Below are positions 36,884 through 44,612 of a DNA stretch of 64,000 bases, one piece after another. Below the pieces are notes generated by a model. The model worked only from the letters and a program-made list of their open reading frames with translations. It had not been told where the DNA came from and made no database searches. This DNA comes from Marinobacter nanhaiticus D15-8W. Lineage in GTDB: Bacteria; Pseudomonadota; Gammaproteobacteria; Pseudomonadales; Oleiphilaceae. A program made the translations under genes and the position numbers. Numbering within the stretch: the first letter of the stretch is position 1; each line of letters starts with the position of its first letter. The stretch is taken from NCBI RefSeq assembly GCF_036511935.1, contig NZ_AP028878.1:4712001-4776000 (forward strand), read 5' to 3'.

Positions 36884-38200
36884 TCAGGCGTCCGCCATGT
36901 AGGCTTCGATCTCTGCGATGGTCTTGGGCGCCCCTTCCGTCAGGTTGCGGCAGCCGTCCTTGGTGACCACCACATCATCCTCGATGCGAATGCCGATACC
37001 ACGCCACTTCTCGTCCACGCTGGTATTATCCGGGGCGATATAGAGGCCGGGCTCGACCGTCAGCACCATGCCCGGTTCCAGTACCCGCCAGGCGTCGCCG
37101 ACCCGGTAGTCGCCCACATCGTGCACGTCCAGCCCCAGCCAATGGCCGGTACGGTGCATGAAAAAGGGTTTGTAGGCTTCCTGTTCCAGCGCGTCGTCAA
37201 GGCTGCCCTGCAGTAGCCCGAGGTCCAGCAGGCCCTGGGTCAACACCCTGAGTGCGGCCTCGTGCGGATGATTCCAGTGATTGCCGGGTTTGACTGCATC
37301 AATGGCCGCATACTGGGCGGCCAGCACAACTTCGTAGAGGGCTTTCTGCGGATCGCTGAAACGGCCGTTGATGGGGAAGGTGCGGGTAATATCAGAGGCG
37401 TAGTTCTCCAGTTCGCAGCCGGCATCGATCAGGACAAGGTCGCCATCCTTGAGTGGCGCGCTGTTCTCGATGTAGTGCAGGATGCAGCCGTTCGTCCCGC
37501 TACCCACGATGGATGGATAAGCCGTGGACCGGGCCCCATGGGACATGAACGTGTGGATCAACTCCGCCTCGAGGTTATATTCGAAACCGCCCTGCTTCGC
37601 CCGTTTCATGGCGCGGCGATGGGCTTCGACACTGATCTCACCGGCCTTGGCCATCACCTTGATTTCCGCCGCACTCTTGTAGAGACGCAGGTCGTGCAGG
37701 CTGTGTTCCAGGGCGACGAACTCGCCCGGCGGGTGGGCGCCGGTGCGCACCTTGCTGCGGATCGTCTTGACCCATTCCATTACCTGGCTGTCGAACGCCT
37801 TGTCCTTGCCGAGCGGGTAGTAAACGCGGCTACGGCCTTCGATCATACCCGGGAGGATGTCGTCGATATCGGAGATCGGAAACGCATCGTCAAAACCAAA
37901 CGTCTCGATGGCGCCTTCCGGGCCGGTCAGGAAGCCGTCCCAGAGTTCTTTCTCGGGGTTGCGCTCCTTGCAGAACAGCACCGATTCACCGTGTTCCCGC
38001 CCGGGGATGAGGACCAATACGGCCTCGGGTTCGTCAAAACCGGTCAGATAGTAGAAATCGCTGTCCTGACGGTAGGGATGCAGCACGTCCCGGTTGCGTA
38101 CCCGTTCAGGCGCCGCGGGCACGATCGCGATACTGTTGTCTGCCATGTGCTCGCTCAGGGCCTTGCGGCGTGACGCAAATTCTTTAATCGGCATCAGCAT
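36884..38200 (-). CDS. pepP: Xaa-Pro aminopeptidase (aminopeptidase P)
   Basis: The 438-residue pita-bread metalloprotease removes N-terminal residues preceding proline. The N-terminal domain has VHPYRQDSDFYYLTGFDEPEAVLVL-like sequence, and the catalytic domain supplies the two-manganese ligands: Asp in VLIDAGCELENYASDITRTFP, His in FMHRTGHWLGLDVHDVGDY, Glu in MVLTVEPGLYI and Glu in GIGIRIEDDVVV. The start at 38200 has GGAG upstream; ATG at 38194 is a near alternative. It is read together with ygfB, ubiH and ubiI. Confidence 0.95.
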   Translation of the reverse strand: MLMPIKEFASRRKALSEHMADNSIAIVPAAPERVRNRDVLHPYRQDSDFYYLTGFDEPEAVLVLIPGREHGESVLFCKERNPEKELWDGFLTGPEGAIETFGFDDAFPISDIDDILPGMIEGRSRVYYPLGKDKAFDSQVMEWVKTIRSKVRTGAHPPGEFVALEHSLHDLRLYKSAAEIKVMAKAGEISVEAHRRAMKRAKQGGFEYNLEAELIHTFMSHGARSTAYPSIVGSGTNGCILHYIENSAPLKDGDLVLIDAGCELENYASDITRTFPINGRFSDPQKALYEVVLAAQYAAIDAVKPGNHWNHPHEAALRVLTQGLLDLGLLQGSLDDALEQEAYKPFFMHRTGHWLGLDVHDVGDYRVGDAWRVLEPGMVLTVEPGLYIAPDNTSVDEKWRGIGIRIEDDVVVTKDGCRNLTEGAPKTIAEIEAYMADA

Positions 38201-38229
38201 GCTGGGAACTCCGGTTAGTCTGTCGAAAG

Positions 38230-38292
38230 CCTGTTGCTGCGTTTCAGTGACCTGTTGCTACGTTTTAGTGGCCTGTTGCTATGCTTCAATGA
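38230..38292. repeat. Three tandem 21-bp repeats between pepP and ygfB
   Basis: Units 38230-38250, 38251-38271 and 38272-38292 all begin CCTGTTGCT and differ at a few later positions (consensus CCTGTTGCT(A/G)CGTTT(C/T)AGTG). The last unit contains the stop codon of ygfB. On the mRNA of the minus-strand operon they lie between ygfB and pepP. Probably made by replication slippage, and effect on pepP translation is unknown. Confidence 0.75.
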
Positions 38293-38876
38293 AGAGTCGT
38301 CTCCGCCGGCGGGGCGGGCGGGTTGAATTCGGTGAATACGGTCAGCGCGCCGACACGGACGTATTCCATGATCTCATTGAACTGCTGCTCGGATTCTTCG
38401 CTGTCGTCCTCGCCCTGGGCCACCTGACTGATGGCCACCATGTCTTCCACCACCTCGCGCACTTCGCCGGTGGCCTCGCCCAGTTCGCGACTGGCCATCA
38501 CCGCCATGCCTTCCAGGAAGCCGCGAACCCAGGCGGACAACGACTGCAGGCGCTGTTCGAGGGTGTACTCGTCGTCCGGCAGCAAGGGGCGAAAACTCAT
38601 GTCGGAGGATTGGAGTGCCGCCAGCGTGACGTCGTAGGCGGTATCGAGAAAGGTCGTCAGTTCGTCGGCGCCTTCGGTCGCTTCTGGCGCAATACCCATC
38701 TGCTCACAGGCCAGGATGCGCCATTCCTGCTTACTCAAACGGCCACCCGCCGCAAGACGACCACACAGGCCGCCGTGCAGTTCCGCCGGGTGACTGAAGG
38801 CTTTGTAGCTGGCAAAGAAATTGGCCCAGGTTTCGAAGTCGTCAAGGGCCGGTGCTTGGGATACGTGGTCAGTCAT
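38286..38876 (-). CDS. ygfB: UPF0149 family protein YgfB
   Basis: The 196-residue cytoplasmic all-helical protein has the family's ELHGGLCGRLAAGG, ALQSSDMSFRPLLPDDEYTLEQR and LSAWVRGFLEGMA, with an acidic C-terminal region (AQGEDDSEESEQQFNEIMEYVRVGA). In Pseudomonas aeruginosa YgfB influences beta-lactam resistance by affecting AmpDh3 expression; whether that holds here is unknown. It is the first gene of the operon with pepP, ubiH and ubiI. Confidence 0.92.
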   Translation of the reverse strand: MTDHVSQAPALDDFETWANFFASYKAFSHPAELHGGLCGRLAAGGRLSKQEWRILACEQMGIAPEATEGADELTTFLDTAYDVTLAALQSSDMSFRPLLPDDEYTLEQRLQSLSAWVRGFLEGMAVMASRELGEATGEVREVVEDMVAISQVAQGEDDSEESEQQFNEIMEYVRVGALTVFTEFNPPAPPAETTLH

Positions 38877-38952
38877 TGATCCGCTATCGTTGAATGCATT
38901 TGAAGGCCCCTATCGTAGCACTCGGACAGCTCAAACACATCGACAGTGGCCG

Positions 38953-38993
38953 TTGACGCACCCGTTTAATGTGGAATATGTTATAACGTAACA
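38953..38993 (+). promoter_or_regulatory. Promoter with Zur-like box before the DUF2796 gene
   Basis: TTGACG at 38953-38958 and TATGTT at 38977-38982 (18-bp spacer) form a reasonable promoter. Overlapping the -10 is TGTTATAACGTAACA at 38979-38993. Its core GTTATAACGTAAC matches the gammaproteobacterial Zur palindrome GTTATANTATAAC at all but two positions. Together with the zinc-linked genes downstream this suggests repression by Zur when zinc is plentiful. No zur gene is in the window. Confidence 0.6.
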
Positions 38994-39014
38994 AGCCACT
39001 ATCGAGAGATTGTT

Positions 39015-39647
<633 letters not shown>

Positions 39648-39656
39648 TTGCGCGCC

Positions 39657-40160
39657 CTACTGCTCGTAGGGCTCGACCGCCTGGGCGTCGAGGGAATACG
39701 AGGAGGCGCCCACCTCGTTCTCTGTCTCTTCGATCCGTAGCGTGCCGTTCACCCAGAACGGGTTGTAGAGCACGTCCACCTGGAACCCGGGTTTGTAGGT
39801 AACGTGAATGATCTGGTTGGGGGGCGGTGGCGGCACGTGGATACAGGCGCCGAAATACGGCACCAGGAAGAATTCGTAGATACGCTGGTCGTCGCCTACC
39901 TTGAGCGGTACGACAAAACCGGGAATACGCACTTTACGGTCATCGAACTCGGGCACGGTCCTGCCGGTCAGAATTTCGTCCGGCAAGGTGGCCGGGCCGC
40001 TACCCTGGTGCTCGATCTCAGGAAGATTCTCCAGCAGGGCGAGGTCCTCTGCCGGCATGAGTTCCAGCCAGTCCACCTCGTACCACTCTTCCTCCGCCGC
40101 GAGCGGCAGGCTGAAGATGAGGCAGCACAATATGAAAAGGGCCCTGGAGACACGAAACAT
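39657..40160 (-). CDS. DUF3299 periplasmic protein
   Basis: The 167-residue product has a signal peptide (MFRVSRALFILCCLIFSLPLAA) and the family pattern VRIPGFVVPLKVGDDQRIYEFFLVPYFGACIHVPPPPPNQIIHV, with a conserved Cys-Ile-His. The function is unknown; DUF3299 proteins are repeatedly found with DUF2796 proteins and MacB-like transporters, as in the P. aeruginosa PA4063-PA4066 group. Here it is on the opposite strand between them, divergent from the ABC genes and convergent with the DUF2796 gene. GAGGAT is seen before the ATG. Confidence 0.85.
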   Translation of the reverse strand: MFRVSRALFILCCLIFSLPLAAEEEWYEVDWLELMPAEDLALLENLPEIEHQGSGPATLPDEILTGRTVPEFDDRKVRIPGFVVPLKVGDDQRIYEFFLVPYFGACIHVPPPPPNQIIHVTYKPGFQVDVLYNPFWVNGTLRIEETENEVGASSYSLDAQAVEPYEQ

Positions 40161-40237
40161 GGGTAGAATCCTCGCTAATCGAACTGGGCCGATCATACAC
40201 CGCCAGCACACGACCACAAGGTGACGCTTTCATTGCC

Positions 40238-40942
40238 ATGACTGCCAGTCAAGATCCAATCATCGTCCAGGCACGGGATCTGGCCTTCCAATGGCCTGGT
40301 GCCGACCATTGCCTGCATTTCCCCGATCTCCGGCTCCACGCCAACGAGCATCTATTCCTGCGCGGCCCCAGCGGCAGCGGCAAGAGCACCCTGCTGTCGA
40401 TGCTGGCCGGCCTGAGCCTGCCCGAGCGCGGCGAGTTGCGCTTACAGGATACGGCCCTGACCGGACTGAGCCGTCGCGCGCGTGATCGTCTGCGGGCCGA
40501 TCGGCTCGGGGTCATCTTCCAGCAGTTCAACCTGGTGCCTTACCTTAGTGTGATCGATAACGTCACCCTGCCTTGCCGGCTCTCGAAACCCCGGGCCGGC
40601 CGGGCGACACCGTCCCCAGAGACGGAAGCCCGTCACTTGCTGGCCGCCCTCGATGTGACCGAAGACCTCTGGCAGCGCCCCGTAACCCGCCTTAGCGTTG
40701 GCCAGCAGCAGCGGGTCGCCTGTGCCCGCGCCCTGATCGGTCGGCCCATACTGGTATTGGCCGACGAACCCACATCCGCACTGGACGCGGATAATCGGGA
40801 CCGTTTCCTGCAGTTGCTGATAAGCCAATGCCGGGCCAGCGGGGCGGCATTGGTATTCGTAAGCCACGATGCCAGTTTGGCCGATGCCTTCGACCGCACG
40901 CTGGATCTTGGTGAAACCGTAAGAACGGAGACCACTGCATGA
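40238..40942 (+). CDS. MacB/LolD-type ABC transporter ATP-binding protein
   Basis: The 234-residue ATPase has Walker A LRGPSGSGKSTLLS, Q-loop FQQFNLVPYLSVIDNVTL, signature RLSVGQQQRVACARAL, Walker B LVLADEPTSALD and the switch His in VFVSHDAS. It belongs to the LolD/MacB/FtsE group that drives mechanotransmission transporters rather than channel import. It pairs with the permease that overlaps it by ATGA. Context suggests work with the zinc-linked DUF2796 and DUF3299 proteins. Confidence 0.93.
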   Translation: MTASQDPIIVQARDLAFQWPGADHCLHFPDLRLHANEHLFLRGPSGSGKSTLLSMLAGLSLPERGELRLQDTALTGLSRRARDRLRADRLGVIFQQFNLVPYLSVIDNVTLPCRLSKPRAGRATPSPETEARHLLAALDVTEDLWQRPVTRLSVGQQQRVACARALIGRPILVLADEPTSALDADNRDRFLQLLISQCRASGAALVFVSHDASLADAFDRTLDLGETVRTETTA

Positions 40943-42207
40943 GTCTCTCGCGATTCCTCGGCCTTGCCCTGGCCAGCATTTGGCACCGGCGCGGCGTGCT
41001 CAGCCTGGTCACGCTGACACTCACCCTGAGCGTCACGCTGCTGCTCGGCGTGCAGTACCTGCGTACCGAAGTGAAGGACACCTTCACCCGCACCATCAGC
41101 GGCACCGACCTGATCATCGGCGCCCGCGCGGGCCAGCTGAACCTGTTGCTCTACACCGTATTCCACATCGGCGATGCCACCAACAACATCCGCTGGAGCA
41201 CTTACCAGGCGCTGGCTGACGACAAACGAATCGACTGGCTGGTGCCGATTTCCCTGGGAGACAGCTATCAGGGCTATCGCGTGGTGGGGACGTCGGAAGC
41301 GTTTCCCGACCATTTCCGCTACGGGCGGGATCAGGCCGTCGCTCTTGCCCAGGGTGACTGGTTCGACGACCTCTTCGATGTGGTGCTGGGCGCGGATGTG
41401 GCCCGGGAACTTGAGCAGGGGCTGGGCGACCGCATCACCCTCGCACACGGCACGGGCAGCGTCAGCTTTATGAAGCACGACGATATGCCATTCAGGGTTT
41501 CGGGCATCCTGGCGCCAACCGGCACCCCGGTGGACCGCGCCGTCTATATTAGCCTGGCGGGCATGGAGGCGATCCATGTGGGCTGGCAGGCCGGCGTACC
41601 GATTCCCGGACGCACCCCGTCACCCGAGGCGGTGCGCGAACTCGACCTGACGCCGGGTGCCATTACCGCCGCCTATGCCGGCATCGGCCGCAAGGTGCTT
41701 ACTTTCCAGGTCCAGCGGGATATCAACGAATCCGGCCTGGAGCCACTGAGCGCCATCCTTCCCGGTGTCGCGCTGAGCGAACTCTGGCGCATGATGGGCC
41801 AGTTCGAACGGGTGTTGCTGATCCTTAGCGGCTTTGTGGTGATCACCAGCCTGGTGGGACTGATTGCCGTGCTGTTGGCGATCCAGAGCCAGCGACGCAG
41901 GGAGGTTGCGATTCTCCGGGCCGTTGGCGCGTCGCCCGGATTGATCGCCGGGCTATATGCGGTGGAATGTGTGCTGCTGTCCCTGGTGGCCTGCATACTG
42001 GCGCTCGTATTGGGTGCGCTTCTGCTGACTGCGCTGGCGCCATGGCTACTGTCCCACTACGGCATTGCCCTCAGCCTGCGCTGGCCGGATGGTCAGGAAT
42101 GGGGGCTATTGGCCGCCGTACCGGTGGCCGCCCTGATGGTTTCCGTGGCACCTGCCTGGCGGGCTTATCGGGGCAGTTTGAACGAGGGATTGTCGGCGAC
42201 GGGCTGA
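40939..42207 (+). CDS. MacB/FtsX-type ABC transporter permease
   Basis: The 422-residue protein has an N-terminal membrane helix (residues about 20-40), a large periplasmic domain with GTDLIIGARAGQLNLLLYTVFHIGDATNNI, and three C-terminal helices (LLILSGFVVITSLVGLIAVLLAIQ, then AVECVLLSLVACILALVLGALLL and a last one), with the FtsX-family cytoplasmic stretch RREVAILRAVGASPG between them. This is the four-helix MacB/LolCE topology. It is the partner of the ATPase at 40238-40942. Cargo is unknown. Confidence 0.92.
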   Translation: MSLSRFLGLALASIWHRRGVLSLVTLTLTLSVTLLLGVQYLRTEVKDTFTRTISGTDLIIGARAGQLNLLLYTVFHIGDATNNIRWSTYQALADDKRIDWLVPISLGDSYQGYRVVGTSEAFPDHFRYGRDQAVALAQGDWFDDLFDVVLGADVARELEQGLGDRITLAHGTGSVSFMKHDDMPFRVSGILAPTGTPVDRAVYISLAGMEAIHVGWQAGVPIPGRTPSPEAVRELDLTPGAITAAYAGIGRKVLTFQVQRDINESGLEPLSAILPGVALSELWRMMGQFERVLLILSGFVVITSLVGLIAVLLAIQSQRRREVAILRAVGASPGLIAGLYAVECVLLSLVACILALVLGALLLTALAPWLLSHYGIALSLRWPDGQEWGLLAAVPVAALMVSVAPAWRAYRGSLNEGLSATG

Positions 42208-42405
42208 GCATCTACCCACAAAGATTCAAGAATGTGAACGGACCGCAAGGTGGACAAATTGACCACTCTTGAGGCCGCATTTATAGTTGGTCGGGTAAGT
42301 TACGGATTATTGGTGTTTGCCCCCGCTACGTAAAGGCCGTTCGGCCGGTTCCAAGGCAGACTCCAGCAGTGAATCCAGACACTATTCGCCGGGATGTAGA
42401 AAGCC

Positions 42406-42612
42406 ATGGATCAGTCTGAACTGCAGGCCCTCGCCGAGAAGGTGGATCGCCTCATCGCTCGTTGTCAGAAGCTGGAGCAGGACAATACCGCCTTGCGGCA
42501 ATTGCAGGATGACTGGAATCGCGAGCGCGCCCAGCTCATGCAGAAGAACGACCTCGCCCGTAACAAGATCGAAGCGATGATTGGCCGCCTCAGAGCACTG
42601 GAGCAACACTGA
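42406..42612 (+). CDS. ZapB-like coiled-coil protein (TIGR02449 type)
   Basis: The 68-residue protein is one continuous coiled coil (LQALAEKVDRLIARCQKLEQ, then DNTALRQLQDDWNRERAQLM). Proteins of this type stand directly before zapA in pseudomonads and are thought to act with the Z-ring. The stop shares one base with the zapA ATG, showing coupling. Function is by context only. Confidence 0.85.
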   Translation: MDQSELQALAEKVDRLIARCQKLEQDNTALRQLQDDWNRERAQLMQKNDLARNKIEAMIGRLRALEQH

Positions 42613-42911
42613 TGCCGGAAAAACCGACCACGGTCGAAGTCAACATTCTCGACAAGGACTACCTGGTAGCCTGCCCCTACGACGCCCGCCAGGCACTTAT
42701 CCAGGCTGCCCAGCACCTGGACACCAAGATGCGCGAAATCCGCGCCAGCGGCAAGGTCTTCGGCACCGAGCGCATCGCCGTAATGGCGGCACTGAACATC
42801 ACGCACGACCTGCTTCAGCAAAGCCACATGTCCGACGATGCCACCAATATCCTTAAACGCATGGACAGCCGCTTGGACGAGGCATTGGGGGACCAGCAGA
42901 ACAGCGGCTAA
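42612..42911 (+). CDS. zapA: Cell division protein ZapA
   Basis: The 99-residue protein has the ZapA N-terminal fold (TVEVNILDKDYLVACPYDARQALIQAAQHLDTKMREIR) and the helical tail with IAVMAALNITHDLL. ZapA cross-links FtsZ filaments at the division site. It precedes the 6S RNA gene and fau, the classical zapA-ssrS-fau order. Confidence 0.94.
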   Translation: MPEKPTTVEVNILDKDYLVACPYDARQALIQAAQHLDTKMREIRASGKVFGTERIAVMAALNITHDLLQQSHMSDDATNILKRMDSRLDEALGDQQNSG

Positions 42912-43017
42912 ACTTCTGGCCTGGCTGGCAAGCTTCTGCAAGGAGCAACTTCCCAGGCTATGCGTGCAGCCGTTGGCTCATTGAAAAAAACAATCTCGTG
43001 GATTCCCGAAAAGGGGT

Positions 43018-43048
43018 TTGCATCCAGCCCCGGTTAAGCCCGTATAAT
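43018..43048 (+). promoter_or_regulatory. Promoter of 6S RNA
   Basis: A perfect TATAAT at 43043-43048 lies seven to eight bases before the inferred 5' end of the 6S RNA. TTGCAT at 43018-43023 is a possible -35, with a long 19-bp spacer. Confidence 0.55.
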
Positions 43049-43055
43049 GCTCCTA

Positions 43056-43235
43056 CTTCCTGGGTTGTTCGCTGGTCGGATACGTCCTCGAGCCGATGCG
43101 CAATACCTAGGTGGCTACTTCAGGGCATTGTGAGCATGTCCCCCACTGAGGGGAAAGCCTAATATGTCACAGCGGCCACCACCTTGAACTGTTGGGTTCA
43201 AGGGCCACATCCGATAACGGCATCCCGGGAAGCTT
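43056..43235 (+). ncRNA. ssrS: 6S RNA
   Basis: The RNA of about 180 nt folds as a long hairpin. The terminal stem pairs CTTCCTGGG (43056-43064) with CCCGGGAAG (43224-43232). Typical 6S segments are visible: GTTCGCTGGTCGGA after the 5' stem, CCTCGAGCCGATG, AAAGCCTAATATGTC, and GCGGCCACCACCTTGAAC followed by GGGTTCAAGGGCCAC near the 3' end. The central bubble would mimic an open promoter and bind sigma-70 RNA polymerase. Place between zapA and fau is the conserved one. Exact ends are estimated. Confidence 0.9.
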
Positions 43236-43279
43236 TCCTTACCTTTCCAATTCCAGACAGCCAGCGGACCCGACCGAAC

Positions 43280-44002
43280 GTGAAGTCCATCGCGCCGCCG
43301 CTTCCGGCCAGAGCCGACCGTAAGTCCCTCAGACGTGAACTGAGACGCCGCCGCAGAGCCCTGTCGCCGTCAGAGCAGCGCATTGCCGCACGAGCCCTGA
43401 CCCGCCAGCTTATCCTCCATTTCGGCCATTCCCGGGCGCGACACGTTGGCCTGTACCTGCCAAACGATGGTGAAATCGACCCTCGTGCGTTTATCGCGGA
43501 AGCCCGCCGGAGGGACTTACACGTCTATCTGCCGGTGTTGCACCCCATCCTTGGCAATCAGCTCTGGTTCTACCGCTTCGACGTGGACACCAAACTACGC
43601 CCCAACCGATTTGGTATCTCTGAACCCGCTGACCGCAATGGCCCGAAACGGCCGCCTTGGGCCCTGGATGCAGTACTGATGCCGTTGGTTGGATTCGATC
43701 GCCAGGGCGGGCGTCTTGGGATGGGCGGTGGATTCTACGACCGGACGTTTGCGTTCAAACGCCTGGCGCCGCAACGACCACCGGCACTGATCGGGCTGGC
43801 CCATGAGGTCCAGCAGGTTGAAAGCCTGCCAATGGCGAGTTGGGACGTACCCATGGATGCGGTGATCACCCCCGCCCGACATCTCGCCTGCAAACCCAGA
43901 GGTGTTATAGAGCGGACACAGCCGAGAGCCGTATTTTTTGGTCGCTACCGTTTGGCAAACCGGCGCCACGGTCGGCAGCGTACGTCCGGCTGGATGCGCT
44001 AG
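43280..44002 (+). CDS. fau: 5-formyltetrahydrofolate cyclo-ligase
   Basis: The 240-residue enzyme converts 5-formyl-THF to 5,10-methenyl-THF using ATP. Hallmarks: RKSLRRELRRRRRALSPSEQ, VGLYLPNDGEIDPRAFI, and the phosphate-binding LGMGGGFYDRTF. No ATG fits; GTG at 43280 gives the normal length, while a TTG at 43184 would lie inside the 6S RNA. The gene follows 6S RNA as in most gammaproteobacteria. The last 30 residues are basic and less conserved. A terminator stands at 44043-44080. Confidence 0.92.
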   Translation: MKSIAPPLPARADRKSLRRELRRRRRALSPSEQRIAARALTRQLILHFGHSRARHVGLYLPNDGEIDPRAFIAEARRRDLHVYLPVLHPILGNQLWFYRFDVDTKLRPNRFGISEPADRNGPKRPPWALDAVLMPLVGFDRQGGRLGMGGGFYDRTFAFKRLAPQRPPALIGLAHEVQQVESLPMASWDVPMDAVITPARHLACKPRGVIERTQPRAVFFGRYRLANRRHGRQRTSGWMR

Positions 44003-44042
44003 ATGCTATCGACAAGTAAACGGGCGACGGATACCAACAAAA

Positions 44043-44078
44043 AACGGGCTGGATCTTGCGATACAGCCCGTTCTGTTT
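44043..44078 (+). terminator. Terminator of fau
   Basis: AACGGGCTG (44043-44051) pairs with CAGCCCGTT (44064-44072), followed by CTGTTTT. Upstream A residues (from 44038) would give a U-tract on the other strand, so it may also end the small minus-strand gene at 44091-44246. Confidence 0.75.
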
Positions 44079-44090
44079 TCTACACGTCGA

Positions 44091-44246
44091 TTATTCTTCC
44101 AGCATGGGCATCAACGGCGAGTCGATGACCTCTGCTGTGGCTTTGGACCGCGGTTCGGATGCCTGGAGCGAGGTAAATCCGGTCACCGCAAGACCCATAG
44201 CAAAAAGAAAAACGAGCGCCCGTATGACGTCAGGCTTTCGTTCCAT
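44091..44246 (-). CDS. Small single-helix or secreted protein, 51 aa
   Basis: The ORF begins MERKPDVIRALVFLFAMGLA and continues VTGFTSLQASEPRSKATAEV, then IDSPLMPMLEE. A positively charged start, a hydrophobic stretch (residues about 9-25) and a small-residue site (LQA-SE near residue 29) suggest a signal peptide or membrane anchor; the tail is acidic. A GGGGG ribosome-binding site lies nine bases before the ATG, and a bidirectional terminator follows. No family is recognised. Those features make it a probable gene although it is very short. Confidence 0.6.
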   Translation of the reverse strand: MERKPDVIRALVFLFAMGLAVTGFTSLQASEPRSKATAEVIDSPLMPMLEE

Positions 44247-44441
44247 TTTATTGCATCCCCCAATGCGGGCGACTTCGATGTCGCCTATTGTTTTCTGTGC
44301 TTACGCAAACTACTGGCGCGATTGACCCTCTTTCATGTGACGCGCTCACGTGACAGGTACGTCATGAATACAAGTCACAAATTCCGCTCACAATCAGATG
44401 GTTATTTTTTATTCACAGAATTGACGTAAATAATAACAGCT

Positions 44442-44480
44442 AACCCCCGTAATACAATTTTAAGTCGATTACAGGGGGTT
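44442..44480. terminator. Terminator-like hairpin
   Basis: AACCCCC (44442-44448) and inner GTAAT pair with ATTAC and GGGGGTT (44468-44480), with one unpaired A. The plus-strand tail is CATTTTTGC and the minus-strand tail is AT-rich. It could end ilvA transcripts or insulate the small gene. Confidence 0.5.
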
Positions 44481-44540
44481 CATTTTTGCTACGGGGGGAA
44501 AACGAAGGTTTCAGCTTGTGCTTTTCCGTATAGCAAATCG

Positions 44541-44569
44541 CCTCCGCTCGCTGTTTGCGAGGGCGGAGG
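44541..44569 (-). terminator. Hairpin after ilvA
   Basis: CCTCCGC TCGC (44541-44551) pairs with GCGA..GCGGAGG (44557-44569) with a two-base bulge, 44 bases beyond the ilvA stop. The minus-strand tail CGATTTGC is only weakly T-rich, so termination efficiency is uncertain. Confidence 0.45.
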
Positions 44570-44612
44570 TGGAAGTGATTACTTACGATTACGTTCGATG
44601 ATAGGGGCGCGA

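Larger units (their letters stand above)
44003..44612. other. Intergenic region fau to ilvA with small ORF and hairpins
   Basis: This 600-base stretch holds a shared terminator (44043-44080), a 51-codon minus-strand ORF (44091-44246), an AT-rich promoter-like area (44340-44440) and two hairpins near the end of ilvA. GC content falls sharply between 44340 and 44470 compared with the genes on each side. Confidence 0.6.

Noticed and set aside
44056..44325. 89-codon plus-strand ORF
   Set aside because: It runs through the fau terminator and against the better-supported 51-codon gene; no ribosome-binding site.
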